Both the position numbers and the translations under genes were made by a program. Shown here piece after piece: positions 1-7,878 of a stretch of DNA of 64,000 nucleotides. Source of the DNA: Lachnospiraceae bacterium (GTDB lineage Bacteria; Bacillota; Clostridia; Lachnospirales; Lachnospiraceae); assembly GCA_902363665.1 (NCBI GenBank), contig CABJAW010000002.1:1-64000 (forward strand), in the 5' to 3' direction. The notes beneath the pieces are model-generated. The model saw only the letters and a program-made list of their open reading frames with translations. It made no database searches and was not told where the DNA came from. The stretch's first letter is position 1, and each line of letters starts with the position of its first letter.

Positions 1-137
1 CCCGGAAACGGGCGGCATGTCACGGACGAAACAGTGACAAAAACTTAAGCAGAATGGCGACATCTCATGTGAGCAGATGAATGTCAACTCATGAGATCAG
101 TAACAGTTGTTAACCGAACTTCTTAGCAGGTTTTTTT
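1..137. other. Intergenic stretch with small hairpins
   Basis: No gene is visible. Three short inverted repeats can be seen: CCCG-GAAA-CGGG at 1-12 (a GNRA-capped stem), GTCAC/GTGAC at 19-23 and 34-38, and ATCTCATG/CATGAGAT at 62-69 and 90-97. They could be the tail of a structured RNA or repeat that begins outside the window. I could not match them to a known RNA family. Confidence 0.3.
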
Positions 138-279
138 GTAACTGTTCAGAGCCAAGCAAAATTTCATAAAACAGGCGTAAAACGCTTGCGTTTTTAAGCC
201 TGTTTTTGAAATTTTATTTGGCGGATACGCCACACCGACGAAATGCGCAGCATTTTGGAGGTTGGCTCTGAACAGTTAC
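138..279. repeat. R1 structured repeat, full copy 1 (142 bp)
   Basis: Both ends carry a perfect inverted repeat, GTAACTGTTCAGAGCCAA and its complement. Inside are three further self-complementary arms: an ACAGGC/GCCTGT arm, a GGCGGATACGCC arm and an AAAATGCTGCGCATTT arm. The whole can fold like a cloverleaf. It begins 12 bp past the stop codon of the histidine kinase gene. Full copies recur at 28136, 42176 and 57540; shortened copies are at 34547 and 35255. Confidence 0.9.
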
Positions 280-291
280 GTTTTTTTATTA

Positions 292-3243
292 CTAATTCGC
301 CAGATTGTTTTGTAACGTATTGAGCAATTCCTCTATAACAATTGGCTTGGATAAGAATCCATTCATACCGCATTCCAGTGATTTTTTTCTGTCTTCATCA
401 AAAGCATTAGCTGTCATGGCAAGGATGGTAATTCCTGCCAGTGCCGGATCCGTAAGGGCACGGATCTGCTTCGTGGCCTCATATCCGTTCATTACCGGCA
501 TCTGCACATCCATAAGCACCAGATCGTAATCCCCCGGTGTCGAATTTTTGACTTTCTCCACTGCCTCCGCTCCATTTTCTGCGGTATCAACCAGGAAACC
601 ATATTCATTAAGGATCTCCACCGCAATTTCACTGTTCAGTTCATTGTCTTCCACAAGCAGGATACATTTGCCTCTGAAATCGGAGCCTGCCGCCGGAAGA
701 ACGGGCTTCTCCTGCTCAGCCTGATTCTGGCCGATGGCAGCCATCAGGGTATCTCTGATATCTGACATAAACAGAGGTTTCGCGCAGAATGCAGTTACCC
801 CTGCAGCCCTGGCTTCCACTTCGATATCTGACCAGTCATAAGCAGTCAGGATAATGATCGGTGTATCGTCACCAAGACTGCGGATCTGTCTGGTGACCTC
901 AATACCATTCATATCCGGCAGACGCCAGTCGATGATATAAGCATGGAATGCATCCCCAAGCTCCATAGACTGGCGTGCACGCAGGACAGCCTCTTTACCG
1001 GAAAGCGTCCATTCTGAACGCATTCCAACCTTCACAAGCATCTTTGTCACACTGTCACACGTATTAAAATCGTCGTCTACAACCAATGCCTTAAGCCCTT
1101 CCAGTTCTGCAATCTTCTCTATGCGATGATGCTCCGGCTGAGTCCGAAATGGCAGACGGACGATAAATTCAGTGCCTTTGCCCTGTTCTGTCTGAACCGC
1201 AATGGTGCCTCCCATCATATCCACAATATTCTTGGTGATGGCCATGCCAAGTCCTGTGCCCTGGGTTCTGCTGACTGTGGAAGTCCTCTCCCTCTCAAAA
1301 GGAGAAAAGATCTTCTGTACAAATTCCTGACTCATGCCGATTCCGTTATCCTTTACCCGGATCTCGTACAGTGCACTGCCTTTTACTGTCCCCGGACACT
1401 GTTTCAGCCGGACAGAAACGGTTCCGCCTGCCGGAGTAAACTTAACTGCATTTGACAAAAGGTTCAGCAGCACCTGATTCAGCCGCGTCTTGTCACAATA
1501 GACATCTTCATTTATGACATCCATGGCATCCATATAAAGCTCCAGTTGCTTCGCATGAATCTGCCCACTGATAATAGTCTTCAGGTCATGAAGCACTTCT
1601 GACAGGCTGACTTCCGTTTCTTCCAGATGAATTTTTCCGCTCTCAATCCTGCTCATATCCAGGATATCATTGATCAGGGAGAGCAGATGGTTACTGGAAG
1701 CAAGGATCTTACCAAGATAATCCCGAACCCGGTTTTTATCATCAATATTGCTCACTGCCAGTGTAGTAAAGCCGATGATCGCATTCATTGGTGTCCGGAT
1801 ATCGTGAGACATATTGGAAAGAAAAGTACTCTTTGCCCGGTTTGCAGTCTCCGCCGCACGTACTGCCTCAGAGAGTGCCTGGTTCATTTTCCAGTCCGAG
1901 GTACGGTCCGACATAACCATAATATATTTCTTTTTTCCGCTTACCTCACTGCCCATTGCAATATTATGGAACCAGCGTTTTTCTCCTGTTTTCTGATGAA
2001 CATATTCAAAATCCCATTCTTTTTGTTCATGAACCTGGATTTTTTCCAGATAATTTTTCTCCGTATCCCCATGATTCCCTGGATACAGTTTTCCCAGAAC
2101 ACAAATATCTTTACGGATCTGTTCTGCTGTAATGCCCAGCAGCTTTTCCGCATTTGGGCTGATGTAATCTACCCTGTATGTTTTTGCATCCAGCATCAGA
2201 AATACGTCATCCACATTCATTGACAGCTTTTGAAACAGCTCGTCTCTGTACAGAATCTCCGTATCCTTTTTCCTGAGATTCGTTCTGCCTTTTTGAATAA
2301 TAAAACTGATAAGTAAAGCGGCAATACCGAGCACGACTGCTCCCACGAGAAGCATTGTATGAAACTGCAGACTGTTCATACTGGCATTGACAATATCCGC
2401 CTGGACAAGTCCCAGAAACATCCAGTCCTGAATATCCGATTTTTCATAGACCAGATAGTAATTCCTTCCATCCAGATTTACCAGCATCGCATCGGTGCGT
2501 CCTGCTTTAAATTTCTCTGAAAGTACATTGATTTCTTTTTCAGACATATCAGAATGCTCTCTGAGAACACCGAAGAAATTATACACGTTCCCCCATGACC
2601 CAGAAGAATGATCGATCACAACACGGCCATCCGGATGAACAATAAAACTCTGGGCATTTCCACTGAAAGCAGAAATATCCAGCACATCTACGATATCAGA
2701 GTTTTCATAAGCAATGGCAATCGCATCATATTCAAATCCCTGATAGCTTCCATGAGCCTTTGGAGTGGCAAAAACAAGCAGCTGGGATTTCCCTGGAACT
2801 GCTGCATTTGATATCACATCATTTCCCTGCCGGATGTCCTCCTCAATATTTTCCTGTAATCCAAGGTACCCGGTTTCCCCTGTCACCATCTTATAGTTCC
2901 CGTCGGCTGACAGAAAAAAGAAATCTAAAAATCCGGCATCTTCCTGCGCTTTCTTTATATAATCACGGATTTTGTTTTCGCTGAAGGTATTCTGCAGATT
3001 CTCTCCCCACATATGGAGATAGGTCAGATTCTTATCTGTCAGTTCCCTCAGCATATTATCAGACTGATGAAAAACCTCCGTCAGATGGGAAACACTTTCC
3101 TCATAAATGGTTTTCGACACAAATCCAAAATATCGAAAAATCATCAAAACAATTCCAAGAGAAACAGCAAGAAAGACCACTATCCTTAACCTTTTTCTCA
3201 TGACATGTTTCTCTCTTTTTGTATTATGATTCTTAATGTCCAT
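292..3243 (-). CDS. Hybrid sensor histidine kinase (Cache-PAS-HisKA-HATPase-REC-REC)
   Basis: This is a 983-residue membrane sensor kinase. A transmembrane helix near residues 18-43 and another near 295-315 enclose a large extracytoplasmic Cache-like sensor. A PAS domain follows (about 335-455), then HisKA with the phospho-acceptor in SNMSHDIRTPMNAIIGFT (His about 480), HATPase_c (NLLSNAVKFTP, GTGLGMAI) and two receiver domains with phospho-Asp in IIDWRLPDMNG and LVLMDVQMPVMNG. No Hpt or DNA-binding domain is present, so the output may pass to a separate protein. I chose the ATG at 3243 because a GAGG site lies 8 nt upstream, inside the end of the preceding gene; a GTG at 3252 is also in frame. 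It lies 5 nt after the solute-binding protein gene, so the two are almost certainly co-translated, and that lipoprotein may act as its ligand sensor (inference). Confidence 0.93.
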   Translation of the reverse strand: MDIKNHNTKREKHVMRKRLRIVVFLAVSLGIVLMIFRYFGFVSKTIYEESVSHLTEVFHQSDNMLRELTDKNLTYLHMWGENLQNTFSENKIRDYIKKAQEDAGFLDFFFLSADGNYKMVTGETGYLGLQENIEEDIRQGNDVISNAAVPGKSQLLVFATPKAHGSYQGFEYDAIAIAYENSDIVDVLDISAFSGNAQSFIVHPDGRVVIDHSSGSWGNVYNFFGVLREHSDMSEKEINVLSEKFKAGRTDAMLVNLDGRNYYLVYEKSDIQDWMFLGLVQADIVNASMNSLQFHTMLLVGAVVLGIAALLISFIIQKGRTNLRKKDTEILYRDELFQKLSMNVDDVFLMLDAKTYRVDYISPNAEKLLGITAEQIRKDICVLGKLYPGNHGDTEKNYLEKIQVHEQKEWDFEYVHQKTGEKRWFHNIAMGSEVSGKKKYIMVMSDRTSDWKMNQALSEAVRAAETANRAKSTFLSNMSHDIRTPMNAIIGFTTLAVSNIDDKNRVRDYLGKILASSNHLLSLINDILDMSRIESGKIHLEETEVSLSEVLHDLKTIISGQIHAKQLELYMDAMDVINEDVYCDKTRLNQVLLNLLSNAVKFTPAGGTVSVRLKQCPGTVKGSALYEIRVKDNGIGMSQEFVQKIFSPFERERTSTVSRTQGTGLGMAITKNIVDMMGGTIAVQTEQGKGTEFIVRLPFRTQPEHHRIEKIAELEGLKALVVDDDFNTCDSVTKMLVKVGMRSEWTLSGKEAVLRARQSMELGDAFHAYIIDWRLPDMNGIEVTRQIRSLGDDTPIIILTAYDWSDIEVEARAAGVTAFCAKPLFMSDIRDTLMAAIGQNQAEQEKPVLPAAGSDFRGKCILLVEDNELNSEIAVEILNEYGFLVDTAENGAEAVEKVKNSTPGDYDLVLMDVQMPVMNGYEATKQIRALTDPALAGITILAMTANAFDEDRKKSLECGMNGFLSKPIVIEELLNTLQNNLAN

Positions 3244-3248
3244 TTTTC

Positions 3249-5099
3249 TCACCTCAGAGTCATGTAGTCTTCAGGCTCTGCAAGAATGGCATCGCCATCT
3301 GAAATATATCCTGTCCAGGTATCTTTCACGGTGGTATCCTCTCCCTCAAATACCATATTTTCATCTGCCGGATAGGCTTCCATGTGTTTTGGTATCGCAA
3401 GGCAGGTTACCGTGAATGTATCATTGTCCTGAACCTTTTTTCCATCTTTTGTAACTTTACTCAGTGTATAGCCATCATCTGTTTCCTTAATTTCCACGGA
3501 AATGCCGCTGACCACAGGCAGAGAGCCACGGTTAAAGGGGATGAAGCCTCCCTGGTAGCCTTCTACAAAGTTTCTGACCATCTCTGCCAGTTCAGCCCCA
3601 CTCATCTTGCTGCTGTAAGCCGCCAGATCATTTGGCATGATCATGTCGCCTGCCATTTTTTCCGTATAGCCGGCCTTCAGTACATTTCCCGTAAAGCTGT
3701 TTCCGGTTGCAATCAGCACATCTGTCCCATAAATACCACGCAGAGTGTTTGCCATAACCGAATATGCCGCGTTCCCTCCATGGCTATGGAAGCGGTTGGA
3801 ATAAGACTTCTGTGAATCCAGCACGATATTCTCTGAAGCTGATTCTTCCGCAAGAAGCTGGGAATTAAATGACTGATAAGCCTGTTCTGCATCGTATTCT
3901 CCTGAAATCATCTTCGAAACCACATCCCTGGAAACGGAAAAAAAGTCATTTGACGCAATGCGGATATACATATGGTTTTCCTCGATCACAGGTTTCACAT
4001 CTTTCAGATATTCCGTAAGCTTAAAATCCACATTCTGGCTGTAGCTTAACAGATCCTGTCCATCATAAATGATCCGGCTCTGTGCATCCTCTGAAAGCAT
4101 GGTGTTCAGTACCTCCATTGCTTTCTTTCGGCGTGTTTCATCCTGCGTCAGGTCACGGTTTAAGGCCACCTGGAAATATGGCGTAGTCATAATCCACTTT
4201 TCGCCGTTCTCCTGAAAGAATGGGAGAAATGTTGAGTTAATCCCCTGATCCTGAAACGTTTTTACACCGAAAGAGCTGCCAAAGTACATGGCAAGCTTGC
4301 CACTTTGATACATCTCAACGATATCATCATAATTCATATCCAGATCGTCCTGGTTCAGCCCTGTATCCTGGATAAACTGTTCCATGCGTTCAAAAGCCTC
4401 TGGCCAGACGGTATCGTCCAGACCTTCCTTCTCTGTATGATCCGGGTCACTGTAAGTGGTGCGCCACTTGCGTCCGTCTGTAGAAGACAATTCTGATGCG
4501 GACAGACCCTGCAGTGTTTCCATACAGGTATAATCGTAATAATAGTCTGCAGTAAAGCCACGGATTCCCACCTCATCAAATGACTGACAGGCAGAGACGA
4601 AGCTTTCATAATCGGTTGGCAGCGGAATATCATACTTTTCAAAAAGATCCTTGTTGACTACAAAACCGTGGGCATCTGCACACACCGGAAGCCAGTTTAC
4701 ACTGCCATCCTCATTCATAAAATTGCTGAGGTAGGTATCATAGACAGCACCTGCCGCATTGGTTGTGGAAAGATCCATCAGACTGTCTTGCAGAGGACTT
4801 GCATCATGCAATGAAAACCGGCAGCAGGTTATAATATCCGGCAATCCGCCGTTTTCATCAAGAAACTTATAAAAATCCAGATCATTATTGCCTACTACAA
4901 ATTCAACATTGATATCCGGAAGCTGTTCCTGGATGTATGGTGCATATTTATCATACAGGCTTGTGCTCCATAAATACACCGTGATCGTTTCTGCATCTTC
5001 TTTTTCCGCGCTTTTTCCGCCGCAGCCTGACAAAAGTGATATGGCTGTCCCCATCACCAAAAGTCCTGCAAGCAGCTTATTCCATTTTTTCTTTTTCAT
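3249..5099 (-). CDS. Lipoprotein: family 1 solute-binding domain fused to a 5'-nucleotidase C-terminal-like domain
   Basis: The 616-residue product has a lipoprotein signal with lipobox LLSGC (Cys26), so it should sit on the outer face of the membrane. Residues about 38-420 resemble a carbohydrate-type (family 1) extracellular binding protein. After a linker, residues about 430-600 (FHSHGGNAAYSVMAN..., MSGAELAEMV, DNDTFTVTCL) resemble the substrate-binding C-terminal domain of secreted 5'-nucleotidases. The catalytic metallophosphatase half of such enzymes is missing. No ABC permease genes are near. The gene sits directly upstream of the hybrid kinase with a 5-nt gap, which suggests a signalling co-receptor rather than an importer component. 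The start has a GAGGGAG site. The domain assignment of the C-terminal part is by pattern only. Confidence 0.85.
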   Translation of the reverse strand: MKKKKWNKLLAGLLVMGTAISLLSGCGGKSAEKEDAETITVYLWSTSLYDKYAPYIQEQLPDINVEFVVGNNDLDFYKFLDENGGLPDIITCCRFSLHDASPLQDSLMDLSTTNAAGAVYDTYLSNFMNEDGSVNWLPVCADAHGFVVNKDLFEKYDIPLPTDYESFVSACQSFDEVGIRGFTADYYYDYTCMETLQGLSASELSSTDGRKWRTTYSDPDHTEKEGLDDTVWPEAFERMEQFIQDTGLNQDDLDMNYDDIVEMYQSGKLAMYFGSSFGVKTFQDQGINSTFLPFFQENGEKWIMTTPYFQVALNRDLTQDETRRKKAMEVLNTMLSEDAQSRIIYDGQDLLSYSQNVDFKLTEYLKDVKPVIEENHMYIRIASNDFFSVSRDVVSKMISGEYDAEQAYQSFNSQLLAEESASENIVLDSQKSYSNRFHSHGGNAAYSVMANTLRGIYGTDVLIATGNSFTGNVLKAGYTEKMAGDMIMPNDLAAYSSKMSGAELAEMVRNFVEGYQGGFIPFNRGSLPVVSGISVEIKETDDGYTLSKVTKDGKKVQDNDTFTVTCLAIPKHMEAYPADENMVFEGEDTTVKDTWTGYISDGDAILAEPEDYMTLR

Positions 5100-5188
5100 T
5101 ACAACTCCCTCTCCCTAGCTTCCTTTACATTTTCCCGTTTTACAACGTCAAAATATCCATATTTTCATTTTCTTTATCCGCACATTTG

Positions 5189-5734
5189 TTATGATGTTCC
5201 AAACACTTGATCCAGAACGTCAACTATTGTTTCTATATCAATTGGTTTTGTAATATGTGCATTCATGCCTGCTCTGACTGACTTTTCTCTATCTTCTTCA
5301 AAAGCATTTGCAGTCATGGCAATGATTGGGATATTGGCTTTCTTATTATTCTTCAGGGTACGGATTTCCCTGGTTGCCATATAACCATCCATCTTTGGCA
5401 TCTGGATATCCATAAAGATCAGATCATACCTGTCATCATCCACTTCGTTCATCCGTTCAACAGCATCCGTGCCGTCTTCCACAGAGCCTACGGATATTCC
5501 GATCTCTTCCAACAGGGCAGTGGCGATTTCGCGGTTCAGTTCATTGTCCTCCACAAGAAGAACCTTTTTACCCAAATGGCGAGAATCTGAAATGAATTTG
5601 CCGTCCTTTTCATAATTCTCTTTTTCCCTGGCCAAAGCCCAGTTATAAGCGAATCTTGAAGCACCTGCATACTGAAACATCTTAGTTTTCTGTACATTGT
5701 TTGGTATCAGCATTACTTTTATGGCTTTTACCAT
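5189..5734 (-). CDS. Chimera of a TnpB N-terminus and a response-regulator receiver domain
   Basis: Residues 1-54 (MVKAIKVMLIPNNVQ, QYAGASRFAYNWALARE) match the N-terminal part of IS605/IS607-type TnpB. From residue 55 (GKKVLLVEDNELNREIA) to the end, 181, the protein is a complete CheY-like receiver with acidic pocket EDN, phospho-Asp in LIFMDIQMPKMDG, and the Thr/Lys switch residues in AMTANAF and ITKPID. The RuvC nuclease part of TnpB is absent. The reading frame is continuous across the junction near position 5572, and a strong GGAGG site precedes the ATG. The receiver resembles the C-terminal receiver of a hybrid kinase, so an IS607-type insertion followed by deletion probably produced the fusion. 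It lies 90 bp upstream of the binding-protein/kinase pair and could be their receiver partner (inference). Confidence 0.85.
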   Translation of the reverse strand: MVKAIKVMLIPNNVQKTKMFQYAGASRFAYNWALAREKENYEKDGKFISDSRHLGKKVLLVEDNELNREIATALLEEIGISVGSVEDGTDAVERMNEVDDDRYDLIFMDIQMPKMDGYMATREIRTLKNNKKANIPIIAMTANAFEEDREKSVRAGMNAHITKPIDIETIVDVLDQVFGTS

Positions 5735-6039
5735 CTGTTTCCTCCTGTATCAATTCCCAGAACCCTTTTTTCTTATAATTAATCCCGGAACCGATATCAC
5801 TTATCATCTCAAACGGCTGTCCTTTTGCCAAAAGATATGTCTTAACATTATCAATCTGTCGTTCCAGATCCGCTTTTTGTTTATGGCTGGAAACACGACA
5901 ATATCCGCTCATCAGAATAATCTCTATAGCCACTTACTGTAGTATGATGCGGATGAAGTTTTCCATTGGCATCCCAATTTCGTAATGTCTGGGCAGATAC
6001 GCCTATAATTTTTGAAAATTCATGTATAGAATAATATGA
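5682..6039 (-). pseudogene. tnpA: Broken IS607-type TnpA (MerR-like HTH plus serine recombinase)
   Basis: The right part (from about 6039) encodes a MerR-like helix-turn-helix segment, YSIHEFSKIIGVSAQTLRNW, running to SGYRDYSDE, but no start codon is in frame and TAA stands just upstream. The left part (5933 to 5682) is in another frame and encodes the start of a serine recombinase, SGYCRVSSHKQKADLERQID, which then ends after 83 residues. The linker between the two domains is missing, so an out-of-frame deletion has occurred. Its end overlaps the start of the TnpB-derived gene by 53 nt, the normal tnpA/tnpB layout of IS607 elements. The element is not expected to move by itself. Confidence 0.85.
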
Positions 6040-6091
6040 TTATGTCGATAAAATAAAAAAGACACTCCCCCACAGACAGTGTACATCATTT

Positions 6092-6162
6092 CATGCAACT
6101 GGCTGCCATTTTACAGACCCTCTAGTTTTGCGTCACAGACTTTCGTCTGCTTTGCCCATAAA
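6092..6162 (-). promoter_or_regulatory. c-di-GMP-I (GEMM-I) riboswitch aptamer
   Basis: Read on the minus strand, the region has the GEMM-I landmarks in order: GGGCAAAG, a CAGAC-GAAA-GTCTG hairpin with GNRA loop, TGACGCAAA, ACTAGAGGGTCT, GGCAGCC, and a closing GTTGC that can pair with GGCAA. It is followed by a short ACACT/AGTGT stem and a T tract (6050-6061), a possible transcription-terminating expression platform. The next genes on this strand are the IS607 remnant, the TnpB-REC chimera and the binding-protein/kinase operon. The assignment rests on consensus matching by eye. Confidence 0.82.
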
Positions 6163-6407
6163 TATTTTTTCATTATAACACTTCCTATTTTTCTGCGTCT
6201 ATGTTTTTGTGTGTTAAAGTAAAAAATCTTGCAAGCATGTATAAAACAGGTCGTATGAACAAGGGATGAAGCACATGAAGCGGAATACTATCCTGGATTT
6301 TTGCACCGGGAATAACTTATTCAGGCAGTCAAAAAAGACTTTCCACAAGACTTCATATACCTTTTAACGATAGTCACTGAGAAAATCCTTTAATTGCTAC
6401 ACTATAT
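6163..6407. other. Intergenic stretch without a recognisable gene
   Basis: Between the riboswitch and the rlmD-like remnant I see no convincing gene. A 30-codon plus-strand reading frame starts at an ATG near 6278, but it resembles nothing known to me and has no neighbours that would support it. Confidence 0.4.
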
Positions 6408-6475
6408 TTACTTGTTAGAGTTCATCTTTGACATCACAACAACTGCCTCCACATGCGGAATCGTTTTTCACCGCT
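6408..6475 (-). pseudogene. Remnant of an rlmD-family 3' end
   Basis: One minus-strand frame reads IPHVEAVVVMSKMNSNK then TAA. This resembles the C-terminus of RlmD-type rRNA uracil methyltransferases, such as TGHVETVVLMSMVK encoded at 19266. Over 36 aligned bases I count about 25 identities with the true rlmD end. Only the tail is present. The 3' end of rum/rlmD genes is a known insertion site of integrative elements, so this could be the displaced or substituted tail at the far end of an old insertion. Confidence 0.5.
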
Positions 6476-6730
6476 TTAACAGTACGCGAACCCGCATAGT
6501 TACTGAGTTTTTACACCCTTTGACAGGTTGCTAATATCTGCAATCATAAAGTTAAGACATAGCGTACAGACTGTTTGACTTTGTAAACGTGTGGCGGGTA
6601 CGCCGATATTTTGTAACACTTTTATAATGCAAAATCATTCTAAATACTGCTACCAAATTTGGTAATATATCTGTCCGCAGATTTGTTTAGGGCAGTTTTG
6701 CGAATGGCATTAACACCCCTTTAACGTTCA
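6476..6730. other. AT-rich intergenic stretch
   Basis: No gene is visible. A 12-bp perfect palindrome, ACCAAATTTGGT, lies at 6652-6663. Its role is unknown. Confidence 0.4.
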
Positions 6731-7858
6731 CTATAATTGAAATCGGTATTTTCCTTTTCCATGTCCGGTTACGGATACGATTACCTTACTATCAACCAAC
6801 AGTTTTATCAGCTCGGATGCTCTTGTTGATTTTAACCCGGTAATATCTTCTACAATCGTTCTGCCGAAATATTCTTCTTTTCCACATATTGAAAACAGTT
6901 CAAAAGTGTGATTTATTGTTTTTTCTGAAATTATATCTGAAAAAGCAAGTAATTTATTTCGAATGTCCGCTTTTTGACTTTCAGTGTCCGCTTCTGTATT
7001 CCCAATGTCCGCTTTTGCACTTTCAAAGTCCGTTTCTTTAAACCTTCCACTAATGTGCATCGAACGATTATGAAGTTCATTCTTTTCATCCAACAATAAA
7101 TTTCTTAAAAACAATTCCAAATACTCGGTTGTCTCATGAACACCATTTTTTAAATCGTTATAATTGGCCCTAACAAGTGCATTTCTAAAATACCACGCAT
7201 TTTCCGCAAAAATATCATTGGTTACGTCAAATCCCAGCGTTCTAAGATACTTAATAAAAAATACTGCTGTAGTTCGTGTGTTTCCCTCTCCGAATACATG
7301 TATCTGCCATAATCTTGATACAAAGAGTGCCAAGTGATGAATAATATCTTCCATACTCAGGTTTTTATAGCTAAACTTCTTTTCCTCTGCAAAATCATAG
7401 TCCAAGGTTGCGCGAAGTTCTGATGCACTTCCATAAAGAACCGTTGCTCCATTCAGCACCCATTCCTTTTTTGTAATATTATAATCTCTCAGTTTTCCTG
7501 CATGTCCATAAATCCCAGCAAACAACTTTTTATGAATAGAGATATACTCATTCGGAGTAAAACTAAATGCTTTCTCCGATAAAATTTTTGCAATTCTAAC
7601 AGCAACTTTGTCGGCCTCTTCCGTACGGTCGTCTGTATCTGCTTTTGGATTTTCTTCATAATACGTATTTAGAAGTTCCTGCGCTTCATCAATCGAAATA
7701 TCACCTTCAATATTCTTTATTGCAGTATCAATCAAATACTTCGAAGGCTTTAATCCATCCACTGCTTGAAGTCCGATAGCTGTATGCCAGGCGTAACCTT
7801 TGTCTCTTTTACTTGGTTCTGATTGCCTTATATACTCTTTAAAAGGATCTTTATCCAT
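6731..7858 (-). CDS. Fic family protein with C-terminal winged-helix-like region
   Basis: Fic proteins transfer AMP or similar groups from nucleotides to hydroxyl side chains of target proteins. The 375-residue product has the core motif HVFGEGNTRTTAVF near residue 187: the catalytic His, the acidic residue, GN and first Arg of HxFx(D/E)GNxR are present, but the second Arg of the longest form is replaced. Near the N-terminus, AIKNIEGDISIDEAQELL resembles the inhibitory helix of Fic proteins, although the usual Ser/Thr is not in its place. The C-terminus (SRASELIKLLVDS-like region, VTGHGKGKYRFQL) looks like a winged helix. I chose the ATG at 7858 because GGAGG lies 8 nt upstream; an ATG at 7885 is in frame but overlaps the preceding gene. 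It probably forms an operon with that gene. Confidence 0.85.
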   Translation of the reverse strand: MDKDPFKEYIRQSEPSKRDKGYAWHTAIGLQAVDGLKPSKYLIDTAIKNIEGDISIDEAQELLNTYYEENPKADTDDRTEEADKVAVRIAKILSEKAFSFTPNEYISIHKKLFAGIYGHAGKLRDYNITKKEWVLNGATVLYGSASELRATLDYDFAEEKKFSYKNLSMEDIIHHLALFVSRLWQIHVFGEGNTRTTAVFFIKYLRTLGFDVTNDIFAENAWYFRNALVRANYNDLKNGVHETTEYLELFLRNLLLDEKNELHNRSMHISGRFKETDFESAKADIGNTEADTESQKADIRNKLLAFSDIISEKTINHTFELFSICGKEEYFGRTIVEDITGLKSTRASELIKLLVDSKVIVSVTGHGKGKYRFQL

Positions 7859-7878
7859 CAAATTGCCTCCATTCATTT

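Noticed and set aside
1..137. A riboswitch at the window start
   Set aside because: The short hairpins do not match the consensus of any riboswitch I know, and the region is at the window edge and past the end of the kinase gene.
5682..6039. A live IS607 transposon
   Set aside because: The recombinase lost its start codon, is frameshifted and truncated, and tnpB is cut.
5189..6162. A TldR-like RNA-guided TnpB regulator
   Set aside because: Only the first 54 residues of TnpB remain; the RuvC-like nuclease part and a right-end guide RNA region are absent.
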